Source: Polaribacter glomeratus
GTDB lineage: Bacteria; Bacteroidota; Bacteroidia; Flavobacteriales; Flavobacteriaceae
DNA length: 64,000 nt
Reading direction: 5' to 3'
Assembly (NCBI RefSeq): GCF_002954665.1
Contig: NZ_MSCM01000001.1
Location: 1,252,836-1,316,835, forward strand
The translations under genes and the position numbers were made by a program. Shown here one piece after another: positions 1 through 8,733 of this stretch. How positions within the stretch are numbered: position 1 is the first letter of the stretch; every line of letters begins with the position of its first letter. Under the pieces are notes generated by a model. It saw only the letters and a list, made by a program, of their open reading frames with translations. It did no database searches and was not told the DNA's origin.

Positions 1-134
1 AATAGGGAGAGATACTTAAACTTTACGCTTTCTTTTTCTAAAATTTAATAGTGTAAAATAGTCATAATTTTATTTTAAATATTTTTTTTATAATTTTATA
101 CTTCAAATATAATCAATGTATTAGAGACTAAATA

Positions 135-146
135 TGATATAAATCA
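135..146. promoter_or_regulatory. FNR-type palindrome TGAT-ATAA-ATCA
   Basis: A perfect TGAT-N4-ATCA dyad lies 37 bases beyond the 3' end of hemN. It has the form of an FNR half-site pair and matches a second box at 5145-5156. Nothing else is coded in bases 1-182, so it most likely serves a leftward gene outside the window. This role is inferred from the pattern alone. Confidence 0.45.
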
Positions 147-182
147 TAATCTAAATTACTTAAAAACCACGTTTAAATATAA

Positions 183-1559
183 CTAGATTGTCATTGAAAA
201 CAACTTCGTTTCTGGTTGTTTTTGTTGCAATTTTTTATCAAAAGCCATGCATATATTTCTAACATAAGCTCTCGCTGAATCTGGAACTGACAAGGAAGCG
301 CCCTCAATTATTACCAAACCGTCATTTTGCATTTCTTGTAATAAGCTTAAATGAGCATCAATATTTTTTATTTTAGTTGATTCTTCTTCCCACGAAGTGT
401 AAAAATTGCACATAATGTTTAAAATATGCTTTCTTATAATTTTATCTTCTTCGGATAAAACATGACCTCTAAAAACAGGAATTTCTCCCAAATTTACAAG
501 CTGCTGATATTCCTTTACCGTCTTTACATTTTGGGCAAATCCGTACCAAGAATCAGAAATTGCAGACATTCCTAAACCAATCATTAATTTGGTTTTGTTA
601 GCTGTGTACCCCATGAAATTTCTATGCAATGTTTTGTTAATCGTTGCCAAATACAAACTATCTGTTTTCAATGCAAAATGATCCATACCAATTTCTTCGT
701 ATCCTAATTCATAAAAAAGTTCTTTTCCTATTTCATAGAGTTCTCTTTTTTCTTCATTTTTGGGCAAATCTTTTTCATTAAAACCTCTTTGACCTACACC
801 TTTTATCCAAGGAACATGCGCATAACTGTAAAAAGATATTCTGTCTGGTTGTAATTCTTTAGTTTTATTAATACTATAAATTACGTTTTCTTTAGTTTGA
901 TGTGGCAGCCCGAAAATTAAATCGTGACTTACAGAAGTGTAACCAATTTCTCTAGCCCAATTTGTAACGTTTTTTACTGCTTCAAAAGGTTGAATTCTAT
1001 GAATAGCTTCCTGAACTTTTTCGTTGTAATCTTGCACCCCAAAACTTACTCTTGTAAAACCTACATCAAACAACGTTTGTAATTGTTCTTTGGTTGTATT
1101 ATTTGGATGGCCTTCAAAACTAAATTCGGATGCTTGATGTTTTTTTGCATATTTTAACAAGCCATCAATTAAAAATTTTAAATTTTCTTTCGAAAAAAAA
1201 GTAGGCGTTCCCCCACCTAAGTGTAATTCTTTTATAATTGGTTTTTCATCGACCAAATTTGTATATAATTGCCATTCTTTTAAAACAGTTTTAATATATT
1301 CTTCTTCAACTTCATGACGTTTTGTAATGTGTTTATGGCATGCACAAAATGTACACAAACTTTCACAAAACGGTAAATGAATATATACACTTATGCCTTC
1401 TGTACGATTGCTTTCTGTAAACGAGTTTTTAAAAGTTTGAATCCATTTTTCTTTTGTAAAAGTTGCTTTATCCCAAAAAGGAACTGTTGGATAACTGGTA
1501 TATCTTGGTCCGGGAATATTATATTTCTGTACTAGTGATTTCATATGTTCTGGGTACAA
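183..1559 (-). CDS. hemN: Oxygen-independent coproporphyrinogen III oxidase HemN
   Basis: Radical SAM enzyme that oxidatively decarboxylates coproporphyrinogen III to protoporphyrinogen IX without oxygen, in the cytoplasmic heme pathway. The 458-residue length is normal for HemN. The cluster-binding motif is visible as C65, C69 and C72, followed by C74, and the SAM-binding GGGTP motif lies at 115-119. The N-terminal PGPRYTSYP segment is typical of true HemN rather than HemW. It lies downstream of deoD, the cupin gene and ccoI on the same strand. Proximity to ccoI and an Fnr-like regulator fits a role when oxygen is low. Confidence 0.95.
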   Translation of the reverse strand: MYPEHMKSLVQKYNIPGPRYTSYPTVPFWDKATFTKEKWIQTFKNSFTESNRTEGISVYIHLPFCESLCTFCACHKHITKRHEVEEEYIKTVLKEWQLYTNLVDEKPIIKELHLGGGTPTFFSKENLKFLIDGLLKYAKKHQASEFSFEGHPNNTTKEQLQTLFDVGFTRVSFGVQDYNEKVQEAIHRIQPFEAVKNVTNWAREIGYTSVSHDLIFGLPHQTKENVIYSINKTKELQPDRISFYSYAHVPWIKGVGQRGFNEKDLPKNEEKRELYEIGKELFYELGYEEIGMDHFALKTDSLYLATINKTLHRNFMGYTANKTKLMIGLGMSAISDSWYGFAQNVKTVKEYQQLVNLGEIPVFRGHVLSEEDKIIRKHILNIMCNFYTSWEEESTKIKNIDAHLSLLQEMQNDGLVIIEGASLSVPDSARAYVRNICMAFDKKLQQKQPETKLFSMTI

Positions 1560-1602
1560 TTTTGTTTTATTCTTTAATAAAATTGCTAAAACTGATAGCC
1601 AA

Positions 1603-2301
1603 TTATGCCAATTCTAAAGCAATTTCTATCATTTCTTTAAAGGTTTGCTCTCTTTCTTCGGTTGTGGTTCTTTCTTTAGTTACCAAACTATCAGAAATTG
1701 TTAAGATTGATAATGCATTTACATTGTATTTTGCAGCAAGTGTGTACAAGCCAGAAGTTTCCATCTCTACACACAAAACACCGTATTCTGCCCATTTTTT
1801 ATAGCTTTCAAAATCGTCTGCATAAAACTCATCAGAACTTAAAATTCCACCTGCTTTTAAAGGAATTTTCTTCTCTTTTGCTACTTCAATTGCTTTTTGA
1901 AATAAAGTAAAACTTGCCGTTGGCGCATAATCTGCACCGTTAAAACGGATGGTATTTAACCCAGAATTTGTGGAAGCCGACATCGCTAAAATAATATCTC
2001 TAATTTTTACTTCTTTTTGATATGAACCTGCAGAACCCACTCTAATTAAATTTTTTACTCCGTATTCATTAATAAGTTCGTGGCAGTAGATTAACGTAGA
2101 AGGAATGCCCATTCCCGTTCCTTGTACAGAAATACTTTTACCTTTATAAGTGCCTGTAAAACCTAACATTCCGCGTACATCATTATACAAAAAAACATCT
2201 TTTAAAAAAGTATCTGCAATCCATTTTGCTCTCATAGGATCTCCTGGCAATAAAACAGTTTCTGCTATTTCTCCTTTTTTTGCTCCAATATGTACACTCA
2301 T
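1603..2301 (-). CDS. deoD: Purine-nucleoside phosphorylase DeoD
   Basis: Hexameric-type purine nucleoside phosphorylase, which splits purine (deoxy)ribonucleosides with phosphate for base salvage. The protein has 232 residues, the usual size. Visible signatures are GDPMRAKW at 20-27 (phosphate site), RVGSAGS at 87-93, VEMET at 178-182 (ribose-binding Glu) and SDS at 203-205 (catalytic Asp). The start [10 protein letters not shown] is canonical. It is separated from hemN by 43 bases and may share its transcript. Confidence 0.95.
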   Translation of the reverse strand: MSVHIGAKKGEIAETVLLPGDPMRAKWIADTFLKDVFLYNDVRGMLGFTGTYKGKSISVQGTGMGIPSTLIYCHELINEYGVKNLIRVGSAGSYQKEVKIRDIILAMSASTNSGLNTIRFNGADYAPTASFTLFQKAIEVAKEKKIPLKAGGILSSDEFYADDFESYKKWAEYGVLCVEMETSGLYTLAAKYNVNALSILTISDSLVTKERTTTEEREQTFKEMIEIALELA

Positions 2302-2379
2302 ATTAATTGATTTTTTCTAGTTCCGCTTTTTTAAAGTCGTTTCTACAATTAAGAAAAAACAGTCTTTCCAAAAAATTTA

Positions 2380-2712
2380 TTATACGTTTTTTACTCTTTT
2401 TACAGAATCTGATTTTGACAAAGTTAATCGTACAACACTATCTTCTGTTGCTGTTAAATTATGAACTATATGTGGTTTTAAAGCAACTAAATCGCCTGTC
2501 TTAAGTTGTTTTATTTCATCATTTACACCAAAATCGATGTTTCCTTTTATCACCTGAACAACAATTGCAAATGGCGCTTGATGATCTTCCATTACTTGAC
2601 CTTTTTTAAATACAACTCTTATTTCTTTCGAAAAATCTGTATCTAACAGCAATGTAACAGCTGGTTTTAATGTATTAAATTTAATGTCTTCTAAAAATGA
2701 GGCTACTTTCAT
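2380..2712 (-). CDS. Small single-domain cupin protein
   Basis: A 110-residue beta-rich protein resembling the cupin_2 family. It has a GDLVALKPHIVHNLTA segment, with proline and histidine as expected in the second cupin motif. The first motif is weak, with histidine in DHQAPFAIVVQ. It starts five bases after the ccoI stop, so the two are probably cotranscribed. The substrate cannot be read from the sequence. A metal-binding or sensing role is only the general expectation for the fold. Confidence 0.75.
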   Translation of the reverse strand: MKVASFLEDIKFNTLKPAVTLLLDTDFSKEIRVVFKKGQVMEDHQAPFAIVVQVIKGNIDFGVNDEIKQLKTGDLVALKPHIVHNLTATEDSVVRLTLSKSDSVKRVKNV

Positions 2713-2717
2713 ACTAT

Positions 2718-5093
2718 TTATTTTATTTTTTTACCGATTAAATTGGTTGAAATTGTTGTAAAAATCACGATACTTATTGAACTTAAAGGCATTAATATTG
2801 CTGCAATTACAGGCATTAAATCACCAACTACAGCAAAATATAAGCCAACAATATTGTAACAAAGTGATAGTAAAAAGCTCTGTTTTATAATGGTAATTCC
2901 TTTTTTAGATGCTTTTAAAAATTCTTCAATTTGATGAAACTGAGAAGCATCTAAAATAGCATCGCAAGCAGGAGAAAACACGTTAATATTTTCTGATAAG
3001 GAAATACCAACATCACTTTTTGCAAGCGCTCCGGCATCATTTAAACCATCGCCAATCATCGCAACTTTTTTATTTTCTTTTTGAAAACTAGCAACAACCT
3101 CTAATTTATCTTCGGGTTTTTGATTGAATATTAAGACTGTTTCCTTTGGAAGATTTTCTTGTAGAAATTCTTTTTCACCTTCGTTGTCACCAGAAACCAC
3201 TGCCAAGTCGTAGTTGTTCTTTAATGAATTAAAAAGCGGCTTCACTCCTTTTCTATAGGTGTTTTTGAATGTGAATTTACCTTTATACGCATCGTTAAAA
3301 CTGATGTGAACAGAAGTATCTAAAGAAAATATATCTTGATCATTTTTAACAAACGAAGCCGAACCTAATTTTAATTTTTGCTCTTTATAACCTGCTTCTA
3401 TTCCTTGTCCAATAATTTCATTATAATTAGAAACTTCTAACGTTTCTACTTCGGCAAAACTATTGTAGATACTTCTACTTAAAGGATGGTTGGAAGCTCT
3501 TAAAGAACTTTTTAAAATTATTTTTTCTTGATTGTTTAACTCAATTCCCGCATAAGAAACTGTGTTTTCTTTATTAGTTGTTAATGTGCCTGTTTTATCA
3601 AAAATAATTGAATCTATACTGGCTAGTTTTTCTATTACCGTAGCATTTTTTAAGTAGAATTTTTTCTTTCCAAAAATTCTTAAAAGGTTTCCTAAAGCAA
3701 AAGGAGCGGCCAATGCAATTGCACACGGACAAGCAATAATTAGCACAGCTGTAAAGACATTCAGTGCTTTTGATGAATCAAAATACAGCCAATAGGCAGT
3801 TGCTAAAAATGCAACGGATAACACAAATAGGGTAAAATTTTTACTAATTGTATCGGTTGCTGTTTTAAAGTATGATGCTTTGTCTTTTGCAAAAACATCG
3901 TTACTCCAAAGCTGCGTTAAATAACTTTGAGAAACCGAAGACAAAACCTCCATCTCTAGTACACCAGAAAGTTGTTTACCGCCAGCGAATAATTTATCCC
4001 CAGATTTTTTAGCAACCGGCGCGGCTTCACCGGTTACAAAACTGTAATCAATTTGCGCATTTCCGTTGATAAGGATTCCATCAACCGGAATTAATTCTTG
4101 ATTTCTTATTAATAATCGGTCTCCTTTTTCAACTTCATAAATTTGTACATTTTCCTCTTTTTGATTTGCTACAATTCTAGTAACTGCAATAGGAAAGTAC
4201 GATTTATAATCCCTTTCAAAAGACAAGAAATTGTATGTTTTTTGTTGAAAGTATTTTCCTAAAAGTAAAAAGAAAACCAAACCGGTTAAACTGTCAAAAA
4301 AACCAGTTCCTAAATCAAGAATAATTTCAACAGTACTTCTAATAAAAAGTACTGAAACGCCCAGTGCAATTGGCACATCAATATTTAAAATCTTTGAACG
4401 TAAACCTTTATAAGCAGATATAAAGTAATCATTTGCAGCATAAAAAACAACTGGTAATGAAAAGAAAAACATCAATCCTCTAAAAATATATTTATACTGC
4501 TCTAACCAAAATTCTGAAACTTCAAAATATTCTGGAAACGACAAAAACATAACATTACCAAAAGCAAAACCTGCAATTCCTAGTTTATAAATTAAACTTC
4601 TATCAACTTTCTTTTTGCCCGTTTCATAATCTTCTAAACTTATATATGGCTCATACCCAATTGAACTTAATAACAACACAATATCCTTTAAAGAAATGGT
4701 TTCTGAATTAAATGTAATTCTTACTGTTTTTTTAGGAAAATCAACTTGTGATGCCGTAATTTTTGCATTTAATTTATGTAAATTCTCTAAAATCCAAATG
4801 CAAGAACTACAATGGATGTGCGGAATATAAAAAGTAGCTATTTGGATGTTTCCGTCATTAAAATCTAATAGTTTTTCAATGATTTGTTTATTATTTAAAA
4901 AATCATATTTGCCCTGAATTTCTATCGGAATTGCTCCTGGATTTTCTTGAAAATCATAATAACATGTTAAATCATTTTCAGAAAAAATTTCAAAAACTGT
5001 TTTACAACCATTACAGCAGAAAAATTTCTCTTCTACCTTTATATTTGTATCATTACAAGAATCCCCACAGTGATAACAATGTGTAGTTTTCAT
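2718..5093 (-). CDS. ccoI: Heavy-metal P1B-type ATPase, CcoI/FixI-like copper transporter
   Basis: Membrane copper-type P1B ATPase of the kind needed to metallate cbb3 cytochrome oxidase. Order: a cysteine-rich N-terminal region (C6, C9, C13, C26, C27, C30), a metal-binding domain with HCSSC at 94-98, membrane helices from about 170, TGEA at 354-357, the transport motif CPC at 455-457, phosphorylation motif DKTGT at 499-503, and GDGLNDA in the hinge. The 791-residue length and double Cys-rich N-terminus match Bacteroidetes CcoI. No cbb3 structural genes are visible; they may lie outside the window. It is divergent from the Fnr-like gene and shares its control region. Confidence 0.9.
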   Translation of the reverse strand: MKTTHCYHCGDSCNDTNIKVEEKFFCCNGCKTVFEIFSENDLTCYYDFQENPGAIPIEIQGKYDFLNNKQIIEKLLDFNDGNIQIATFYIPHIHCSSCIWILENLHKLNAKITASQVDFPKKTVRITFNSETISLKDIVLLLSSIGYEPYISLEDYETGKKKVDRSLIYKLGIAGFAFGNVMFLSFPEYFEVSEFWLEQYKYIFRGLMFFFSLPVVFYAANDYFISAYKGLRSKILNIDVPIALGVSVLFIRSTVEIILDLGTGFFDSLTGLVFFLLLGKYFQQKTYNFLSFERDYKSYFPIAVTRIVANQKEENVQIYEVEKGDRLLIRNQELIPVDGILINGNAQIDYSFVTGEAAPVAKKSGDKLFAGGKQLSGVLEMEVLSSVSQSYLTQLWSNDVFAKDKASYFKTATDTISKNFTLFVLSVAFLATAYWLYFDSSKALNVFTAVLIIACPCAIALAAPFALGNLLRIFGKKKFYLKNATVIEKLASIDSIIFDKTGTLTTNKENTVSYAGIELNNQEKIILKSSLRASNHPLSRSIYNSFAEVETLEVSNYNEIIGQGIEAGYKEQKLKLGSASFVKNDQDIFSLDTSVHISFNDAYKGKFTFKNTYRKGVKPLFNSLKNNYDLAVVSGDNEGEKEFLQENLPKETVLIFNQKPEDKLEVVASFQKENKKVAMIGDGLNDAGALAKSDVGISLSENINVFSPACDAILDASQFHQIEEFLKASKKGITIIKQSFLLSLCYNIVGLYFAVVGDLMPVIAAILMPLSSISIVIFTTISTNLIGKKIK

Positions 5094-5144
5094 ATTTACT
5101 CGTTTGCCTACAACAAATCTCCAATAAGAATTGGTTTTAAAATA

Positions 5145-5156
5145 TGATATTTATCA
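5145..5156. promoter_or_regulatory. FNR-type palindrome TGAT-ATTT-ATCA between ccoI and fnr
   Basis: A perfect dyad with four-base spacer in the divergent ccoI/regulator spacer. Its centre is about 57 bases upstream of the ccoI start and 43 bases upstream of the regulator start. It sits just upstream of the -7 element at 5166-5173, so it could control both directions, including autoregulation. Binding is inferred. Confidence 0.6.
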
Positions 5157-5165
5157 GCTTTATTA

Positions 5166-5173
5166 TACATTTG
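5166..5173 (+). promoter_or_regulatory. Bacteroidetes -7 element TACATTTG of the Crp/Fnr gene
   Basis: Matches TAnnTTTG. Transcription starting about five bases downstream would exclude the longer frame opening with TTG at 5131 and supports the ATG at 5194. Confidence 0.55.
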
Positions 5174-5193
5174 AAAATCAAATATTCCCGAAA

Positions 5194-5880
5194 ATGAACA
5201 AATGTGAACAATGTATTGTACGTCAATTTAATTCTTTAAAAACACTTACTAAAGACGAATTGATAAAGATATCTGCATGTAAAACTTCTAAAATTATTAA
5301 AAAAGGAGAAGTTATTTTTAAGGAAGGAGAATATTTAAACGGTGTTTTTTGTATTAGAGATGGTGTATGTAAAGTTTCTAAAATGAGTGAAAACGGTAGA
5401 AACCAGATTATAAGTTTAATACAACAAGGAAGCATGTTAGGCGAAAGAAGTTTAATTTCTGATGAGATTTCTAACCTTACAGCAACTGCTTTAAGTGACA
5501 TGGAAGTGTGTTTTATCCCAAAAGAAGAAATTATAAAAGACCTTGAAAAAAACCCTAATTTTACATTAGATGTTTTAAAAACAATGGCAAATTCATTAAA
5601 AAATGCTGATAACCTTATTGTTGATATGGCTCAAAAAAGTGTAAAACAAAGATTAGCGGATACACTTTTACATTTATTAGAAAGATTTGGCTTAAATACA
5701 GATGCCGCTATAAATATTCAACTTTCTAGAGAAGATATTGCAAATATAATTGGCACAGCAACCGCGTCTGCTATTCGTTTACTATCTGAATTAAAAAAAG
5801 AAAAAATTATTGATTTTATTGGTAAAGATATTACCATTTTAAATAAAAAAGAACTTGAAAAAATTGCTCAAGGCTTTTAA
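5194..5880 (+). CDS. Crp/Fnr-family transcriptional regulator
   Basis: A 228-residue regulator with an N-terminal cyclic-nucleotide-binding-like fold (about residues 20-140) and a C-terminal winged helix. Cysteines C4, C7 and C29 near the N-terminus resemble an oxygen-sensing Fe-S set, though this is not proven. The recognition helix reads GTATASAIRLL. The position aligned by eye with the DNA-contacting Glu of FNR is Ala (codon 5764-5766), so DNA specificity may differ. The start was placed at ATG 5194 because a -7 promoter element overlaps the longer frame. Its neighbour ccoI suggests microaerobic control. Confidence 0.88.
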   Translation: MNKCEQCIVRQFNSLKTLTKDELIKISACKTSKIIKKGEVIFKEGEYLNGVFCIRDGVCKVSKMSENGRNQIISLIQQGSMLGERSLISDEISNLTATALSDMEVCFIPKEEIIKDLEKNPNFTLDVLKTMANSLKNADNLIVDMAQKSVKQRLADTLLHLLERFGLNTDAAINIQLSREDIANIIGTATASAIRLLSELKKEKIIDFIGKDITILNKKELEKIAQGF

Positions 5881-5953
5881 TATTCTTTGTTAAATTAAAA
5901 TATATTTTTATTTACCGTGAAATTTTAGCAAACAACAGTTTATAAACTTTTAC

Positions 5954-5961
5954 TACATTTG
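5954..5961 (+). promoter_or_regulatory. -7 element TACATTTG upstream of the peptidoglycan-binding gene
   Basis: Identical to the element at 5166-5173. Its last base is the G of a GTG codon that opens a longer frame, so that GTG cannot be the translation start of this transcript. The ATG at 5988 is preferred. Confidence 0.5.
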
Positions 5962-5987
5962 TGCTAATAATTAACCCTAACTATAAC

Positions 5988-6638
5988 ATGAAACAACTAA
6001 TAATTTTTATACTTTTAATTATAGCTGGCTTAGTTGGTTATGTAAAATACAGTCAATACAAAAGATATAATTCTCCTGAAATAAATTACAAAACAGCCAA
6101 AAATTTAGATGTAGCTTATTACAATCAAGAACTTGTTTTAAATTATTATCAAGCTGTCTCAAATTTAGACGGTTACGTAATGTTGCAATGGTCTGCAAAT
6201 GAAATTGATGTAAGAACGCCAGAAGAGGATACGAATAAAACTAAAATTGCGGTTGATGGGTACGCTAAAAAATTAGCAAAAATAAAGTATTACGAAACGA
6301 TACTTGAAAATTCTTTACAATTAAAAGAAAAAGGACTCTCTAATAAAGAGGTACAATTTATAGAAGAAAATGGTCTCGATTTAGACTCATATAATAAAAA
6401 ATTGAATTTCGATAAAATAAAAAACCTCTTTGATCCTAAAGTTAATTTATACAAAGGCGAAAAAAATGCCATTATTTATGAAGTTCAAAAACGATTAATA
6501 GTACTCGGTTACAAAATACAGAAAGATGGTGTTTATAGAATAGAAACCTTAGAAGCAATTAAAAAATTTGAAGAAAAGAATGATCTTTTAGCCGATGGTT
6601 TTATAGACGTTTTGACGCTAGAATTCATGTTTCAGTAA
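5988..6638 (+). CDS. Membrane-anchored protein with C-terminal peptidoglycan-binding domain
   Basis: A 216-residue protein with one N-terminal hydrophobic segment (about residues 3-18), a charged helical middle region and a C-terminal PG_binding_1-like repeat beginning near LYKGEKNAIIYEVQKRL. That repeat includes LGY...DGVY...ETLEAIKKFEEKNDL...ADGFID, typical of the three-helix domain. No catalytic domain is visible. It is probably anchored in the inner membrane and touches the cell wall. It converges with menE, leaving only 11 bases between stop codons. The exact function is unknown. Confidence 0.7.
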   Translation: MKQLIIFILLIIAGLVGYVKYSQYKRYNSPEINYKTAKNLDVAYYNQELVLNYYQAVSNLDGYVMLQWSANEIDVRTPEEDTNKTKIAVDGYAKKLAKIKYYETILENSLQLKEKGLSNKEVQFIEENGLDLDSYNKKLNFDKIKNLFDPKVNLYKGEKNAIIYEVQKRLIVLGYKIQKDGVYRIETLEAIKKFEEKNDLLADGFIDVLTLEFMFQ

Positions 6639-6649
6639 AAAACAATCTC

Positions 6650-7741
6650 TTATAATTTTAATAAATCTAATGTTTTATTTCGTTGGATTTTTTTTGTGCC
6701 TGTTTCTATAAAATGAGTTACAAAATAAATTTCTTTCGGAGTTTCAAATTTTGATATTGATTTTAAATTTAAAATTTCTTTTTTTATAAACAATTGAAAA
6801 TCAAAGTTATTGTAATTATCTGCCTCAATAATCAAAACTAATTTTTCGCCTAATTTTTGGTCAGGAATTCCGGCAACAAAAAAACGACGTGTAATTATTT
6901 CGGATAACTTCTCCTCTATTTTCTCTGGATGTAATTTAATTCCGCCAGAATTAATAACAGTATCAAAACGGCCTAACCATTCAAATTGCGTGTCGGAAAT
7001 CAACTGAACTACATCATTTGTAAAAATAATTTCATCCGAAACTTTTGGCGCGTTAATAACCAAACAATTTCTATCATCTATGTAAATTGTTACATTTGGC
7101 AACGTTTTATAAAATGACTGTTTCGTGATTATTCGCTTCGATGATGAAAAATTATTTAATTTTTTGACTGCAATATGAGTAATGGTTTCTGTCATTCCAT
7201 AGGTTGCAAAAATGACAGTAGAAACATCTTGAATTTTAGTTTTCAATTCTTTTGAAACTACTCCTCCACCAACTATCAATGTCTTTATTTTAGAGAGTTT
7301 AGAAATGGAATTTTCTAATTGTAACGGCACCATCGCAGAAAAATCGTACATTTTATCAACTTTTTCTAAAGGATAAGAATTTGGTGCTACAACATCTAAA
7401 TGCCAACCTAAAGTAATGGCTCTTATCAGCATTAATTTACCAGCAATATATACTGTTGGCAAACACAGTAAAGCAGTTGTATTTTCTTGTAAATCAAAAT
7501 AAAGTCCTGTTGCAACCGCAGAATTTACTACAAACTCTTTTTTTAATAAAATTGATTTTGGTGTTCCTGTAGAACCAGAAGTTTGCACTGATATGCATTT
7601 ATCCGAAGAAAACCAACTTTCTAAAAATTGATGAATTTCATCAGAAAAACCTTTTGTATACGCTAATATTTCAGCTACAGAAGTAAATGAATATCCATTT
7701 AATTGAAAACTTTTATGAAATTTAATCTGATCCGATTTCAT
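6650..7741 (-). CDS. menE: o-Succinylbenzoate-CoA ligase MenE
   Basis: AMP-forming acyl-CoA ligase activating o-succinylbenzoate in menaquinone synthesis. It is 363 residues, shorter than typical ANL enzymes, as is common for Bacteroidetes MenE. The P-loop-like motif TSGSTGTPK is at 54-62, the A5 motif YGMTET is in the middle and WLGRFDTVINSGGIKL marks the hinge. Its 5' end overlaps the CPBP gene by 20 bases, and menC and menA lie upstream on the same strand, which supports the pathway assignment. Confidence 0.93.
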   Translation of the reverse strand: MKSDQIKFHKSFQLNGYSFTSVAEILAYTKGFSDEIHQFLESWFSSDKCISVQTSGSTGTPKSILLKKEFVVNSAVATGLYFDLQENTTALLCLPTVYIAGKLMLIRAITLGWHLDVVAPNSYPLEKVDKMYDFSAMVPLQLENSISKLSKIKTLIVGGGVVSKELKTKIQDVSTVIFATYGMTETITHIAVKKLNNFSSSKRIITKQSFYKTLPNVTIYIDDRNCLVINAPKVSDEIIFTNDVVQLISDTQFEWLGRFDTVINSGGIKLHPEKIEEKLSEIITRRFFVAGIPDQKLGEKLVLIIEADNYNNFDFQLFIKKEILNLKSISKFETPKEIYFVTHFIETGTKKIQRNKTLDLLKL

Positions 7742-8699
7742 CTAAAACTCTATAATTTTCTTTTAAACTTAAAGGTTTTTCAACTTTACCTGTTAATTTT
7801 TCTATCCAATTATTCCAGCCATATTTTTTGGAAAACATCCATAAAATTAAAGGATATAGAACAAAAACCGGAATAAACATTTCCCAAGTTACCGAAGGTT
7901 CTGATGTATCAATAAATAACGCATCTGTTTGAAAAACCATCCAATCTGTAGTTACTAAAAATGCTGCAATCATATTATTTGCTGCGTGTAAACCAAGCGC
8001 TAACTCTGTGCCTTCGTCCATTAAAGTTGTAATTCCGTAAAAAAAACCTGTTCCAATATAAAAAACCATAAGTATGCTTCCCAATTTTTGAACCTCAGGA
8101 TTTGCGCCATGTAATAAACCAAAACAAACCGAAGTTATAACTAAAGGAACCCATTTATTTTTTGCTAAAACGCCTAAACCTTGCATAAAATAGCCTCTAA
8201 ACAACAACTCCTCTAAACTTGTTTGCAAGGGAATAAATACTATGGAAATTGCTACTAAAATAAAAAATGGTTTTGCGTTAAAATTAAACGTATAATTTTC
8301 TAGAGCTAAATAAATACCAATTACAGAGAGCACTACAACCAAAATACCCCAGCTTAAAAATCCAAACAAAAACCGTTTCCAATCAATTTTTTTTCTACTA
8401 GTTACTAAAGATGTTATGGTTCTTTTATGAATATATTTAATACCAATTAGTAAAAAAACCAATCCTACAGCAAACATAAAAAGCATTAAAAATAAAAATA
8501 AATTTTTGTTGATGCCTAGGGTCATAAAATTATCTGCAGCAGCATTTGCAAACTCAGTCATATTTTCTGTAGAAGCAAAAGCCGTCATTACTAAAGGAAT
8601 TACCCCTAAAATTTGCCATCCTATAAAAACTATGATGATAGTAAATATCCAATGATACCATTCATTATTTCCTTTAAAAGCTTGTTGTATATAATTCAT
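7722..8699 (-). CDS. CPBP-family intramembrane glutamic endopeptidase
   Basis: A 325-residue polytopic membrane protein with about eight hydrophobic segments. The Abi/CPBP motifs are present: EELLFRGY at 163-170 (catalytic Glu pair and Arg) and FGLLHG at 193-198 (His). The family includes CAAX-processing-like proteases, but the substrate here is unknown. It lies between menC and menE and overlaps menE by 20 bases, so it is translated within the menaquinone operon. A CPBP gene in this position may reflect operon convenience rather than a quinone role. Confidence 0.88.
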   Translation of the reverse strand: MNYIQQAFKGNNEWYHWIFTIIIVFIGWQILGVIPLVMTAFASTENMTEFANAAADNFMTLGINKNLFLFLMLFMFAVGLVFLLIGIKYIHKRTITSLVTSRKKIDWKRFLFGFLSWGILVVVLSVIGIYLALENYTFNFNAKPFFILVAISIVFIPLQTSLEELLFRGYFMQGLGVLAKNKWVPLVITSVCFGLLHGANPEVQKLGSILMVFYIGTGFFYGITTLMDEGTELALGLHAANNMIAAFLVTTDWMVFQTDALFIDTSEPSVTWEMFIPVFVLYPLILWMFSKKYGWNNWIEKLTGKVEKPLSLKENYRVLDEIGSD

Positions 8700-8733
8700 T
8701 TTTTCTTTTATCTAATATTAATTTAAACAAAAA

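Noticed and set aside
1463..1910. Plus-strand frames over hemN and deoD
   Set aside because: Antisense to conserved genes with no recognisable product.
5131..5193. TTG start of a longer Fnr frame
   Set aside because: A promoter -7 element at 5166-5173 would lie inside the coding sequence and the extra residues do not look conserved.
5961..5987. GTG start for the peptidoglycan-binding gene
   Set aside because: It overlaps a -7 element; ATG 5988 follows directly with a good membrane anchor.
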